DNA of 64,000 nt from Fiminaster sp050874705 (GTDB taxonomy: Bacteria > Bacillota_I > Bacilli_A > RFN20 > CAG-826), in NCBI GenBank assembly GCA_050874705.1, contig JBNMLE010000001.1:1-64000 (forward strand), written 5' to 3'. Shown here in pieces: positions 9,293 to 18,197 of the stretch (position 1 is the stretch's first letter; the number at the start of each line of letters is the position of its first letter). The translations under genes and the position numbers were made by a program. Under the pieces are notes generated by a model. That model saw nothing but the letters and a program-made list of their open reading frames with translations, ran no database searches and was not told the DNA's origin.

Positions 9293-12200
9293 TTATTTAA
9301 TTGTTAATTCTTCATCAATGTCATACATGTTGGCATTTGAAGAATCGAGATCATCATCGTGCTTGCTGGCACCGGTGAGATTACGAATGACTGTATTAAT
9401 TTTTCTTTCTTCTTGACGAGCTTCAGTTGCAATTGCGTTTGTATCGATAATTGAACCATTTTCATCGAGAAGTTCGACATTAAGGCAAAGACCTTTAAGT
9501 TCTTTAATAAGAACATTAAATGCTTCTGGAATACTTGGTTTAGGAATGTCGATTCCTTTAATAATAGACTCGTATGCTTTGCGGCGACCGACTCTATCAT
9601 CTGATTTAATTGTAAGAATTTCTTGTAATGTATGGGCAGCGCCATAAGCTTCAAGTGCCCAAACTTCCATTTCACCAAATCTTTGACCACCATTTTGAGC
9701 TTTACCACCAAGTGGTTGTTGTGTAACTAAGCTATATGGTCCAACGGAACGAGCGTGAAGTTTATCATCGACCATGTGTACAAGTTTAATCATATACATA
9801 ACGCCGACAGAAATTCTTTCGTCAAATCTTTCACCAGTACGACCATCATAAAGAATAGTTTTACCATCTGGTGCGATTTGAGCTTGTTTCATTAAATCAA
9901 AGATTTCTTCATTTGAAATTCCGTCAAAAACAGGAGTTGCAACTTTAAGTCCAAGTTTCTTACATGCAAGGCCTAAATGCATTTCAAGAATTTGACCGAT
10001 GTTCATACGTGATGGAACGCCGAGTGGGTTAAGCATAATATCAACTGGAGTACCATCAGCTAAGAATGGCATATCTTCAACTGGTAAGATGCGAGAAATA
10101 ACACCTTTGTTACCATGACGTCCAGACATCTTATCACCTTCAGAAATTTTACGTTTTTGAGCGATAAAGACGTGAACTGATTTCTTAACGCCGTGTGGAA
10201 GTTCATCACCATTTTCAAGTGAGAAAACTTTAACATCGAGAACAATACCAGCACCACCATGTGGAACTCTCATAGAAGAATCTTTCATGTCTTTTGTCTT
10301 TTCGGCAAAAATAGCCATGAGAAGTTTTTCTTCTGGTGATTGTTGTTCGCTTTCGCCTTTAGGTGTAACTTTACCAACAAGAATATCGCCTTCGCGGACT
10401 TCTGTACCAATTGTAACAATACCATTGGCGTCTAAGAATGCTTTTGCAGATTCTTTGACGTTTGGAATATCACGGGTAATTTCTTCTGGTCCAAGTTTTG
10501 TATCACGACAATCAAGAATGTGTTCTTCAATATGAATTGAAGTATATGTGTCATCTTTGACAAGTCTTTCAGACATGATGACAGCATCTTCGTAGTTATA
10601 ACCATCCCAAGTCATGAAGGCAACGGTAACGTTTTGACCTAATGCAAGATCACCATTTTCCATTGCTGGTCCATCGGCAAGGATTTGGCCTTTTTTAACT
10701 TCATCGCCAACTTTAACAATGGCTTTTTGGTTAATGCAAGTACCTTGGTTACTTCTTTCAAATTTTTGTAATTTATATTCGCGCACGTATTTTCCTTCTT
10801 TTACGCGAATGACTTGGCTATCAACATATTTAACTACACCATCGCTTGCGGCAACAACTGCAAGACCGGCATCTTTAGCAATCTTATATTCAAGACCTGT
10901 TCCAACATATGGAGCAGTTGGTCTTAATAATGGGAGAGCTTGACGTTGCATGTTAGCACCCATAAGAGCACGTTTAGCATCGTCGTTTTCAAGGAATGGA
11001 ATACAGGCTGAAGCAATTGAAACAACTTGTTTTGGTGAAACGTCCATATAATCGATAAGTGAACTATCAATGACAACGTTTTCACCGTTGTGACGTGCAA
11101 TGACTTCTTTATCAGTGATATATCCATTTTCATCTAAATGAACGCTATCTTCAGCAATATAATGATCCTTTTCCATATCAGCGGAAAGATATTCAGTTTC
11201 ATCAGTAACACGTGAACCATTTTCATCTTTCTTAACGATACGATAAGGAGTTTCAATAAAGCCATATTTATTAACTTTAGCATAAGATGCTAAGTTAGAG
11301 ATAAGTCCAATGTTTTGACCTTCAGGAGTTTCAATTGGACAAATACGACCATAGTGAGTTGGGTGAACGTCACGAATAGCCATCGATGCACGTTCACGAG
11401 TAATGCCACCATGACCTAAAGCGGAAATACGACGCTTGTTAGTTAATTCTGAAAGTGGATTAACTTGGTCCATAACTTGTGAAAGTTGGTTGGTAGCAAA
11501 GAATTCACGAATTGAACTTGTTAATGGTTTGATATTGATAAGTGATTGAACTGTTGCGCTTTCAAGATCAGTAATAGACATCTTTTGTTGGACAGTCTTG
11601 ACCATCTTAGAAAGACCTAATCTGAATTGATTTTGAACAAGTTCACCAACGCATCTAATGCGACGGTTACCTAAATTATCGATATCATCAACATCGCCAA
11701 ATCCGGCCATGATATTCATTAAATATGAGAATAAAGCAATAATATCGGAGAAAGCCATCCATTCAATAGTAAGATTTAAATCTGTACCAATGATGTTTTC
11801 GACTTTGTCCATCTTGTCATCAACATAGACTTTAATCATGTTGACTTTGCCAGAGAATGTTTGGGCAAGTTCATTTTTAGTCTTTTCATCGCCTTTACCC
11901 TTAGGGGCTGTGCGAATCAAAGATTCCACTAAAGCAGGATTTGCTTTAATAACTTTTTCATGTGCACCATTTTCAAACACTTCGGCGTCCATTAATTTTT
12001 GAACATCTTCTTTAGAAAGATAATCGCCTTTCTTATAAAGAATTTCGCCGTTTTCATCGACTAAATTTTCAGCAAGATAGCGACCTGCTAAACGGTTATA
12101 AATGCCGAGTTTGTTGCGGCATTTGAAACGTCCTGCTGAGCCGATATCATAACGGCGATGATCAAAGAATTTTTGGATTAAGAAATTGCTAATACCTTCA

Positions 12201-12949
12201 TCAGTAATTGGTTCACCTGGTTTAATCTTTTTGAAAATTGTGACTAAAGCTTTTTGAGGTGAATCAGTTTCTTCATCTTTTTCAATAGTATTTTCAAGCA
12301 TTTCATTGTTGCCAAATAATTTCTCTAAAAGTTTTTGGTTATCTAAACCGAGAGCTTTTAAAAGAATTGTAACTGGCATCTTCTTTTGACGGTCGATGCG
12401 AACATTGATCAATCCTTTTTGATCTGTTTCAAATTCTAACCAAGAACCTCTTGTTGGAATTAAATCAGCATTAAAAACATAACGTCCTGATTTATCAAGA
12501 GTTTTGCTAATATAAGCACCTGGAGAACGAACAATTTGGCTAACAATAACACGTTCAGCACCATTAACAATAAAAGTACCACTATTGGTCATTAATGGAA
12601 TATCTCCCATGAAGACACTGTGATCTTTTAAAACACCATTAATAGTATTTCTAAGTCTTAAGACAGCATAAAGTTGTGCTTGATAGGTGTAACCGTGTGC
12701 TTTGCAATCTAAATAATTGTGCTTTGGTTCTTTTAATTCACTTGAGACATATTCGACAAATACATTGTCATTATAGTTGGCAATTGGGAAGACTTCTTTC
12801 ATGACTTCGTCAATGCCTTTCTCAAGGAACCATTGATAGGAATCAGTTTGGATTTCTACCAAGTTAGGTAATTCCAAATTACCAGATATTTTAGAAAAGT
12901 TGATTCTATTATTTGGTAATAATGGATAATTTTTGTAAGTATTGCTCAT
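9293..12949 (-). CDS. rpoB: DNA-directed RNA polymerase subunit beta
   Basis: Beta subunit of RNA polymerase, 1218 residues. Conserved blocks include the rifampicin-pocket stretch QLSQVMDQVNPLSEL followed by TNKRRISALG, then RDVHPTHYGRICPIETPEG, GYNYEDAVI and the C-terminal GGKAQNGGQRFGEMEVWA. The rifampicin cluster has Asn504 where E. coli has His526. The start is MSNTYKNYP at 12949: a longer frame from 12967 contains the SD (AAAGGAG) in its first codons. It lies just after an RsmC-like methyltransferase gene, as in Bacillus. Confidence 0.98.
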   Translation of the reverse strand: MSNTYKNYPLLPNNRINFSKISGNLELPNLVEIQTDSYQWFLEKGIDEVMKEVFPIANYNDNVFVEYVSSELKEPKHNYLDCKAHGYTYQAQLYAVLRLRNTINGVLKDHSVFMGDIPLMTNSGTFIVNGAERVIVSQIVRSPGAYISKTLDKSGRYVFNADLIPTRGSWLEFETDQKGLINVRIDRQKKMPVTILLKALGLDNQKLLEKLFGNNEMLENTIEKDEETDSPQKALVTIFKKIKPGEPITDEGISNFLIQKFFDHRRYDIGSAGRFKCRNKLGIYNRLAGRYLAENLVDENGEILYKKGDYLSKEDVQKLMDAEVFENGAHEKVIKANPALVESLIRTAPKGKGDEKTKNELAQTFSGKVNMIKVYVDDKMDKVENIIGTDLNLTIEWMAFSDIIALFSYLMNIMAGFGDVDDIDNLGNRRIRCVGELVQNQFRLGLSKMVKTVQQKMSITDLESATVQSLINIKPLTSSIREFFATNQLSQVMDQVNPLSELTNKRRISALGHGGITRERASMAIRDVHPTHYGRICPIETPEGQNIGLISNLASYAKVNKYGFIETPYRIVKKDENGSRVTDETEYLSADMEKDHYIAEDSVHLDENGYITDKEVIARHNGENVVIDSSLIDYMDVSPKQVVSIASACIPFLENDDAKRALMGANMQRQALPLLRPTAPYVGTGLEYKIAKDAGLAVVAASDGVVKYVDSQVIRVKEGKYVREYKLQKFERSNQGTCINQKAIVKVGDEVKKGQILADGPAMENGDLALGQNVTVAFMTWDGYNYEDAVIMSERLVKDDTYTSIHIEEHILDCRDTKLGPEEITRDIPNVKESAKAFLDANGIVTIGTEVREGDILVGKVTPKGESEQQSPEEKLLMAIFAEKTKDMKDSSMRVPHGGAGIVLDVKVFSLENGDELPHGVKKSVHVFIAQKRKISEGDKMSGRHGNKGVISRILPVEDMPFLADGTPVDIMLNPLGVPSRMNIGQILEMHLGLACKKLGLKVATPVFDGISNEEIFDLMKQAQIAPDGKTILYDGRTGERFDERISVGVMYMIKLVHMVDDKLHARSVGPYSLVTQQPLGGKAQNGGQRFGEMEVWALEAYGAAHTLQEILTIKSDDRVGRRKAYESIIKGIDIPKPSIPEAFNVLIKELKGLCLNVELLDENGSIIDTNAIATEARQEERKINTVIRNLTGASKHDDDLDSSNANMYDIDEELTIK

Positions 12950-12966
12950 GTAATGGCTCCTTTTCA

Positions 12967-13575
12967 TTAATTCACTTTTGTTGCTTTAAGGACATAATAT
13001 CCTTTGCTTCTCGATAATATTTCACAATTAGTGAATATTTCTTCTAGATATGCTTTGACGGATAATGCACCTTGTGCTTTTCGCACAACAACATATAGTG
13101 AACCGCCATCAATTAAATGAGATTTCGCACCGATGTAAATGGCATATGTAACCTTTTTACCAGCCCTTATCGGCGGATTGCTCACAATTGAATCATATAA
13201 TCCTTCAATCTCTACATAGATGTCACTTTGAAGGCAGGTGACTCGTTGGCTTAACGCGAGCTTTTGTGCGTTCTTCTTACATAATGCAAGAGCGCGCGTA
13301 TTGACATCTGAACAAGTTACGTTCAATGATGGAGAGAAATAAGCCAAAGTTAAGCCTATTGGGCCTATTCCGCATCCTATGTCAAGCATCTTTCCCTTAA
13401 GGGTTAGAGGGATAAGAGCTTTAAGTAAAATCTCCGTTCCCTTATCTAACCCATTTTTAGAAAAGACACCAATGTCTGATTCCAATGTAAATTTATGATC
13501 ATTAATTACATAAGAAATTTCTCTTGGTTTTGAACCTAAAGATGCATCGTTAATGTAATAATGTGAATTTGCCAT
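12967..13575 (-). CDS. RsmC-like class I SAM-dependent methyltransferase
   Basis: Probable RNA (16S rRNA guanine-N2) methyltransferase of 202 residues. The SAM-binding motif I is LDIGCGIGPIG; SDVNTRALALCKKNA follows, and the NPPIRAGK signature of N-methyltransferases of the RsmC/RsmJ type is present. An N-terminal HYYINDASLGSKPREISY region precedes the Rossmann fold, as in Bacillus YbxB, which occupies the same rplL-rpoB interval. That synteny supports the assignment. The substrate nucleotide is inferred from the family. Confidence 0.85.
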   Translation of the reverse strand: MANSHYYINDASLGSKPREISYVINDHKFTLESDIGVFSKNGLDKGTEILLKALIPLTLKGKMLDIGCGIGPIGLTLAYFSPSLNVTCSDVNTRALALCKKNAQKLALSQRVTCLQSDIYVEIEGLYDSIVSNPPIRAGKKVTYAIYIGAKSHLIDGGSLYVVVRKAQGALSVKAYLEEIFTNCEILSRSKGYYVLKATKVN

Positions 13576-13598
13576 TGGAAAACTAGATTAAAAGTTGA

Positions 13599-13973
13599 TT
13601 ATTTAATTTCAACTTCAGCACCAGCTGCAACAAGAGCTTTCTTGTGTTCTTCAGCTTCGACTGGTGAGATGTGTTCTTTGATATTGCATGGTGCAGTATC
13701 AACTAATTTCTTAGCATCCATAAGTCCTAAACCTGTGATGGCTTGAACAGCTTTGATGACTGCAACTTTTGCACCACCAACTGCTTTGAGGACTAATGAA
13801 ACTTCGGTTGGTCCAGCTTTGACTTCTTCTTCTGCTGGTGCAGCGGAAACTGCAACTGGGGCAGCGGCTGTAACACCGAATTCTTCTTCAACTGCTTTAA
13901 CGAGTTCATTGAGTTCAAGAACAGTCATTTCCTTTAAGGAAGCAATGATTTCTTCTTTTGTTAACTTTGCCAT
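13599..13973 (-). CDS. rplL: 50S ribosomal protein L7/L12
   Basis: Stalk protein that recruits translational GTPases. The 124 residues comprise an N-terminal dimerisation part (MAKLTKEEIIASLKEMT), an Ala/Glu-rich hinge (about 36-52) and the C-terminal factor-binding domain with KVAVIKAVQAITGLGLMDAK. It follows rplJ by 23 nt, under the L10 leader upstream. Confidence 0.97.
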   Translation of the reverse strand: MAKLTKEEIIASLKEMTVLELNELVKAVEEEFGVTAAAPVAVSAAPAEEEVKAGPTEVSLVLKAVGGAKVAVIKAVQAITGLGLMDAKKLVDTAPCNIKEHISPVEAEEHKKALVAAGAEVEIK

Positions 13974-13996
13974 AATATTTTCCTCCTAATTAGGCA

Positions 13997-14485
13997 TTAA
14001 TTTTTGCTATCCGCTACTGCTTTGACTGTGCAAGCGAAACTGCGGATAGGTGCTTGCAAGCACGATAAGAACATGGATATTAATCCTTCGCGGTTTGGTA
14101 GTTTTGCAACTTCTTTTACACCATTGCCATCAACAAATTTGCCTTCTACTAATCCTGCTTTGAGAACGAGTTTATCGTTTTTCTTAGCAAATTTAGTAAG
14201 AACTTTTGGCATTCCTGTTGTGTCGCTGGAGAAGACATATGCATTACTGCCAGTGAGGTATTGATCTAATTCTTTATGTCCAAGATTATCGCTTGCCTTT
14301 TGAACAAGTGTGTTTTTGTAGACATTGAATGTAGCATCAACCGCTTTTAAAGCCTTTCGAAGTTCACTGATTTGAGCAACTGTAAGACCACGATATTCGA
14401 CAACAACCATTGAAGAACATTCTTCGATTGATTTTGTGATTTGGCTAACAATCGCTTTCTTTGATTCGAGAGTGACTGGATTCAT
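13997..14485 (-). CDS. rplJ: 50S ribosomal protein L10
   Basis: L10 anchors L7/L12 dimers to the ribosomal stalk base. The 162 residues start MNPVTLESKKAIVSQI and contain the family core VVVEYRGLTVAQISELR and YKNTLVQKA. It has a clear AGGAGG-type SD and is preceded by a structured leader typical of rplJ, probably the site of L10 autoregulation. Confidence 0.97.
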   Translation of the reverse strand: MNPVTLESKKAIVSQITKSIEECSSMVVVEYRGLTVAQISELRKALKAVDATFNVYKNTLVQKASDNLGHKELDQYLTGSNAYVFSSDTTGMPKVLTKFAKKNDKLVLKAGLVEGKFVDGNGVKEVAKLPNREGLISMFLSCLQAPIRSFACTVKAVADSKN

Positions 14486-14520
14486 AGTTCTACCTCCTTT
14501 GTAAATTGTTTTGAGAAACT

Positions 14521-14591
14521 CAATATACTTGGGAATAATTACCTGGGCAACATGATTAAGCCCCGTGGCCGTTGCTGTCTATGGTATATTG
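14521..14591 (-). ncRNA. L10 ribosomal protein leader (rplJL autoregulation)
   Basis: In the rplA-rplJ gap a perfect 8-bp closing stem pairs CAATATAC (minus strand 14591-14584) with GTATATTG (14528-14521). It encloses a structured GC-richer region with GGCC...GGGGCTTAA and CCCAGG segments. Position and architecture match the Firmicutes L10 leader, where L10/L12 binding represses its own operon. A covariance-model search would settle it. Confidence 0.75.
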
Positions 14592-14607
14592 TGCTCCTGA
14601 GAGTTAA

Positions 14608-15291
14608 TTACATTCCTTCAAATGTGAAGTGAATGCTTGGACCCATTGTTGTATGAACAACTGCGGTCTTAATATAAGAACCTTTTACTGCGGCTGGACG
14701 AACTTTGACAAGTGTACCAGTGAGAGCCACAAGATTCTCAACGAGATCATTTGTGTTAAAGCTGACACGACCAATAGCTAAGTGCATATTTGCATCCTTA
14801 TCTAAGCGGTATTCAACTTTACCTAACTTGATTTCTTTAATTGCTTTGGCGATATCCATTGTAACTGTGCCTGTCTTTGGGTTTGGCATTAAGCCTTTTG
14901 GACCAAGAAGACGACCCATTTTACCAAGTTCACCCATCATATCTGGTGTGGCGACGATGATATCGAAATCAAACCAATTTTCTTTTTGGATTTTTTCAAG
15001 TAAATCTTTACCTCCGGCAAAATCCGCTCCGGCTGCTTTTGCTTCCTCTACTTTTGATGTAATGGCGCAAATCTTTTTGGTCTTACCATTTCCATGTGGA
15101 AGAATGAGAGTTCCTCTAATTTGTTGGTCGGCCTTTGTTGTGTCGATGTTCATATTGAATGATACATTGACTGTTGCATCGAACTTAACTGTTGATGTCT
15201 TTTTGACTAATTCACATGCTTCTGCAATTGAATAAACCTTTTTCGCGTCAACGAGTTCAACAACTTTTCTGTAATTTTTTGAACGTTTCAT
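14608..15291 (-). CDS. rplA: 50S ribosomal protein L1
   Basis: L1 forms the mobile L1 stalk at the ribosomal E site. The 227 residues contain VNMNIDTTKADQQIRGTLxLPHGxGK-type sequence (here NMNIDTTKADQQIRG, LPHGNGK), LLGPKGLMPNPKTGTV and the C-terminal KAAVKGSYIKTA-like end. It follows rplK by 5 nt. No separate promoter is visible. Confidence 0.97.
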   Translation of the reverse strand: MKRSKNYRKVVELVDAKKVYSIAEACELVKKTSTVKFDATVNVSFNMNIDTTKADQQIRGTLILPHGNGKTKKICAITSKVEEAKAAGADFAGGKDLLEKIQKENWFDFDIIVATPDMMGELGKMGRLLGPKGLMPNPKTGTVTMDIAKAIKEIKLGKVEYRLDKDANMHLAIGRVSFNTNDLVENLVALTGTLVKVRPAAVKGSYIKTAVVHTTMGPSIHFTFEGM

Positions 15292-15296
15292 AATTT

Positions 15297-15707
15297 TTAC
15301 TCGTCAATCGTGATTCCCATATTACGAGCTGAACCGGCAACGATTTTCATTGCTGCTTCAACATTGTCGCAATTTAAGTCAGGTAATTTGTATTCAGCGA
15401 TTTCTTTAAGTTGTGCTTTGCTGATATGTCCAACGATAACTTTTGGGTTAGCTGAACCTTTCTTAATACCAGCGGCTTTAAGCAATAAGCCTGCAACTGG
15501 AGAAGTCTTGATTACGAAGTCGTGTGACTTGTCTTCATAAGCTGTGATGATAACAGGAACGATTTCACCACGGCGATCAGCTGTCTTTGCGTTAAAGTCT
15601 GTACAGAATTTTGGCATGATGACACCGGCTGATGCTAGTTTTGGTCCTGGTTTTGCTTCACCACCAGGGAGTTCCATTTTCACAACTTTTGCGATTCTTT
15701 TACTCAC
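15297..15707 (-). CDS. rplK: 50S ribosomal protein L11 (GTG start)
   Basis: L11 forms the GTPase-associated centre with 23S rRNA. The 136 residues are slightly short of the usual 140-142. The N-terminus is MSKRIAKVVKMELPGGEAKPGP, with the helix-rich C-terminal rRNA-binding domain (LLLKAAGIKKGS). The start is GTG at 15707, 9 nt after GGAGG. An ATG between SD and GTG is out of frame. First gene of rplK-rplA, behind its own promoter because a P-type ATPase gene separates it from nusG. Confidence 0.96.
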   Translation of the reverse strand: MSKRIAKVVKMELPGGEAKPGPKLASAGVIMPKFCTDFNAKTADRRGEIVPVIITAYEDKSHDFVIKTSPVAGLLLKAAGIKKGSANPKVIVGHISKAQLKEIAEYKLPDLNCDNVEAAMKIVAGSARNMGITIDE

Positions 15708-15832
15708 GTGACATTTCCTCCTTCATTTTTAGAATTTTGTCCGTGCTCGTGGTAATAGGACTAAATCGTTTGTCCTCCCACAAGACGATAATACACACGT
15801 GCCTATGCGCTCTCATCACAAGGCAATATGCG
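15708..15832 (-). other. Leader of rplK-rplA
   Basis: About 125 nt of untranslated leader lie between the predicted transcription start and the rplK GTG. They include a small GGAC/GTCC hairpin near 15748-15774 and a GTG-rich segment. No open reading frame of note. It may be an autoregulatory leader, but I cannot assign a known family. Confidence 0.35.
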
Positions 15833-15838
15833 TATTTG

Positions 15839-15867
15839 ATTTTATCAAATTGTTATTTTTAATACAA
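15839..15867 (-). promoter_or_regulatory. Promoter of rplK-rplA
   Basis: TTGTAT (15862-15867), a 17-nt spacer, TAAAAT (15839-15844). It directly follows the terminator of the ATPase gene, so the ribosomal genes are uncoupled from that gene. Confidence 0.7.
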
Positions 15868-15893
15868 CAAAAAAATGAGCATTGTCTGCCCAT
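15868..15893 (-). terminator. Rho-independent terminator of the P-type ATPase gene
   Basis: Minus-strand ATGGGCA pairs with TGCTCAT (one G-T pair) around GACAA, followed by seven T. Confidence 0.8.
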
Positions 15894-15920
15894 TTAATTG
15901 TAAAACATAAAATGTTTTAA

Positions 15921-18098
15921 TTACTTAATTTTTCGATAAATTAATAACAATGAGTTAAGTGTCATCAAGACCGTTAAGCCAGTATCCGCTAACATGGCAA
16001 TCATCATGGCGTGTTGGCCTAAAACGCCTGCGATAAGTAGTCCGATAACAGTAGCTTTTACTACAAGTGAAAAGACGATATTAAACCATGCAATAAAGCG
16101 AGTTTTTTTAGAAATCTTAATAGCATCATAAATCTTAAGTGGGTGATCTTGCATAATGACAACATCAGCATTTTCCACTGCTACATCTGAGCCTATTCCG
16201 CCCATTGCAAAGCCAATATCAGCGCGAATAATTGACGGAGTATCGTTAATACCATCACCTGCAAAAGCGACTAATTTTTTGTCTTTTCTATTCACTATTG
16301 CTTCTTCGACATATTTTGTTTTATCTTGTGGCAATAATTTAGCGTGATATTCTTTAATTCCAACTTGTTCAGAAACATATTTAACAGTGGTCAATTTATC
16401 TCCTGAAAGCAAAACGGTTTTTATGCCCATTTCATCGAGTTTTTTAATGAGCGTTTTTGCTTTATCTCTAATGACATCTTGTAGAACAATATATCCAATA
16501 AATTTACCATCTTTTGCTACATAAATAACTGTTCCAGCAGCATCTATTTCTTCAACAGGAACATTATATTTTTGGAGCAATTCGACATTGCCCGCTAAAA
16601 TGATACGACCACCATTATTTGTTTTTGTACCAAGACCAGCAATTTCTTCATAGTCTTCTTGTTTTAAAGCTAATTCACTAACATTTTGATGTAGAGTTAT
16701 TGCTTTAGCAATTGGGTGATTAGATCTAGATTCGGCAGCTAATAAACTATTCATCAACTCTTCTTCACTAACCCCGTTTGGAACAACTTGTTTCACAACA
16801 AAATTTCCGTATGTAAGTGTGCCTGTTTTATCGATAAATAAAGTGCCAATCTTACATAATGAATCGAGGTAATTCGCGCCTTTAATAACAACGCCTCTTT
16901 TACTCGCAAGACCAATGCCTGCAAAGAATGCGAGAGGTACTGAAATAACAATGGCACAAGGACATGAAACTACTAAAATTGCAAGACCAGTAAATAAAGC
17001 GTCAGACCATTGTTTTGTCACAAGCCCATAAATTACCGCAAATAAAATACCAATTGCAAAAACTGTTGGAGTATAAATTTTCGCGAATTTATCGATGAAT
17101 TTTTCAGCTTTAGATTTTCTTTCACCGCTTGATTGAACAAGTTCAAGAATTTTAGAAATAGTTGAATCCGCGAATACTTTGTTAACACGAATTGTAATTG
17201 AACCACTTCTTAAAATTGAACCGCTCATTGCGTTGTTTCCAATTAACGCATCAACAGGCATAGGTTCTCCTGTCAATGAAGACATATCAAGAGTGCCTTG
17301 TCCATCAATTATTTCGCCATCAGCAGGAATAATTTCACCAATGCGAACAATGATTTTATCTCCTACTTTTAATTCTTCTGGTTTAACTTGAACTATCTTA
17401 TCATCGCAAACTAAATTTGCAGTGTCCGCTCTTAAGTCGACGGCTTTGCTAATAGCAGCTTTTGATTTACCAGTTGCAATTGCTTCAATTAGTTCGCCTA
17501 TTTGATATAAAATAACAACCATTGCGCCTTCATGCATTTCAATCATTATTGTTGAACTTTCAAGAACATTAAAATGAGTTAAAAAAGCTAGCACAAATAC
17601 ACCGAGAGAAGATATTGTTAACAATAAGTTCATATCGATCGGATTTCTTAAATGAATAATATTTTGAATAAGCTTACAAACAATATCATAAAGCATTAAA
17701 ATTGCTGAAACGATGAAAAGGGAATTAGCAACCCAGTTATATGCGTTCCAGGTTTCGCCTCCTAAAAAACGCTCAATCAAAAAGCCAGCAATTGTTAAAA
17801 TTGAGGCTAAAATAATTCGTGATAAATTAAATATGAATTTTTTAGTAATAATCTTAACTTTTTTTCTAGCGCCTTGATTCTCTTCTTCGATTCGAAGTGG
17901 ATCGCTTTCCACTTCTTTAATCTTTGCTTTTAATTCATCAAGTGTATATGGGTTATCTAAATAATTTATATAAAGTCTATCATTTGCAAAATCGATAGTG
18001 GCTTCTTGGATATTTTCATCCTTGTTTAAGAATCGCTCTACTTTTGCAGCGCAATTAGGACAATCGAACCCTGATACGTGATAAACAATTTTTCTCAT
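15921..18098 (-). CDS. Heavy-metal P1B-type ATPase, Zn/Cd-type
   Basis: Membrane metal-exporting ATPase of 725 residues. It has an N-terminal heavy-metal-associated domain with GFDCPNCAAKVERFL (Cys14 and Cys17), about eight membrane segments, the actuator motif SLTGEP, the membrane metal-site CPC in SCPCAIVISVP (about 378-380), the phosphorylation site DKTGTLTYG (Asp about 421) and the hinge GDGINDTPS (about 613). The CPC with flanking AIVISVP favours Zn/Cd/Pb export over copper. The gene has its own promoter and terminator and interrupts the usual nusG-rplK order. Exact metal specificity is inferred. Confidence 0.88.
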   Translation of the reverse strand: MRKIVYHVSGFDCPNCAAKVERFLNKDENIQEATIDFANDRLYINYLDNPYTLDELKAKIKEVESDPLRIEEENQGARKKVKIITKKFIFNLSRIILASILTIAGFLIERFLGGETWNAYNWVANSLFIVSAILMLYDIVCKLIQNIIHLRNPIDMNLLLTISSLGVFVLAFLTHFNVLESSTIMIEMHEGAMVVILYQIGELIEAIATGKSKAAISKAVDLRADTANLVCDDKIVQVKPEELKVGDKIIVRIGEIIPADGEIIDGQGTLDMSSLTGEPMPVDALIGNNAMSGSILRSGSITIRVNKVFADSTISKILELVQSSGERKSKAEKFIDKFAKIYTPTVFAIGILFAVIYGLVTKQWSDALFTGLAILVVSCPCAIVISVPLAFFAGIGLASKRGVVIKGANYLDSLCKIGTLFIDKTGTLTYGNFVVKQVVPNGVSEEELMNSLLAAESRSNHPIAKAITLHQNVSELALKQEDYEEIAGLGTKTNNGGRIILAGNVELLQKYNVPVEEIDAAGTVIYVAKDGKFIGYIVLQDVIRDKAKTLIKKLDEMGIKTVLLSGDKLTTVKYVSEQVGIKEYHAKLLPQDKTKYVEEAIVNRKDKKLVAFAGDGINDTPSIIRADIGFAMGGIGSDVAVENADVVIMQDHPLKIYDAIKISKKTRFIAWFNIVFSLVVKATVIGLLIAGVLGQHAMMIAMLADTGLTVLMTLNSLLLIYRKIK

Positions 18099-18121
18099 AC
18101 CTTACCTCCAAAATCTCAATA

Positions 18122-18150
18122 ATAATATTATTCACTTGTCTTTAATTCAA
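18122..18150 (-). promoter_or_regulatory. Promoter of the P-type ATPase gene
   Basis: TTGAAT (18145-18150), a 17-nt spacer, TATTAT (18122-18127), 24 nt before the ATG, which has a GGAGG SD. No metal-regulator gene or clear operator is adjacent. Confidence 0.65.
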
Positions 18151-18163
18151 GAAATACGCTCAT

Positions 18164-18188
18164 AAAAAAGCATCTCAAATCGAGATGC
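18164..18188 (-). terminator. Rho-independent terminator of rpmG-secE-nusG
   Basis: Minus-strand GCATCTC pairs perfectly with GAGATGC around GATTT, followed by six T, 10 nt after the nusG stop. Confidence 0.92.
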
Positions 18189-18197
18189 AATTTATTA

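Noticed and set aside
14705..15235. 176-codon plus-strand open frame opposite rplA
   Set aside because: Antisense shadow of L1, with Ser/Pro-rich sequence typical of such frames.
15921..18098. Copper-exporting ATPase (CopA) annotation
   Set aside because: The CPC is followed by AIVISVP and the TM layout fits Zn/Cd exporters better; CopA-specific N-terminal GMTC pairs are absent.
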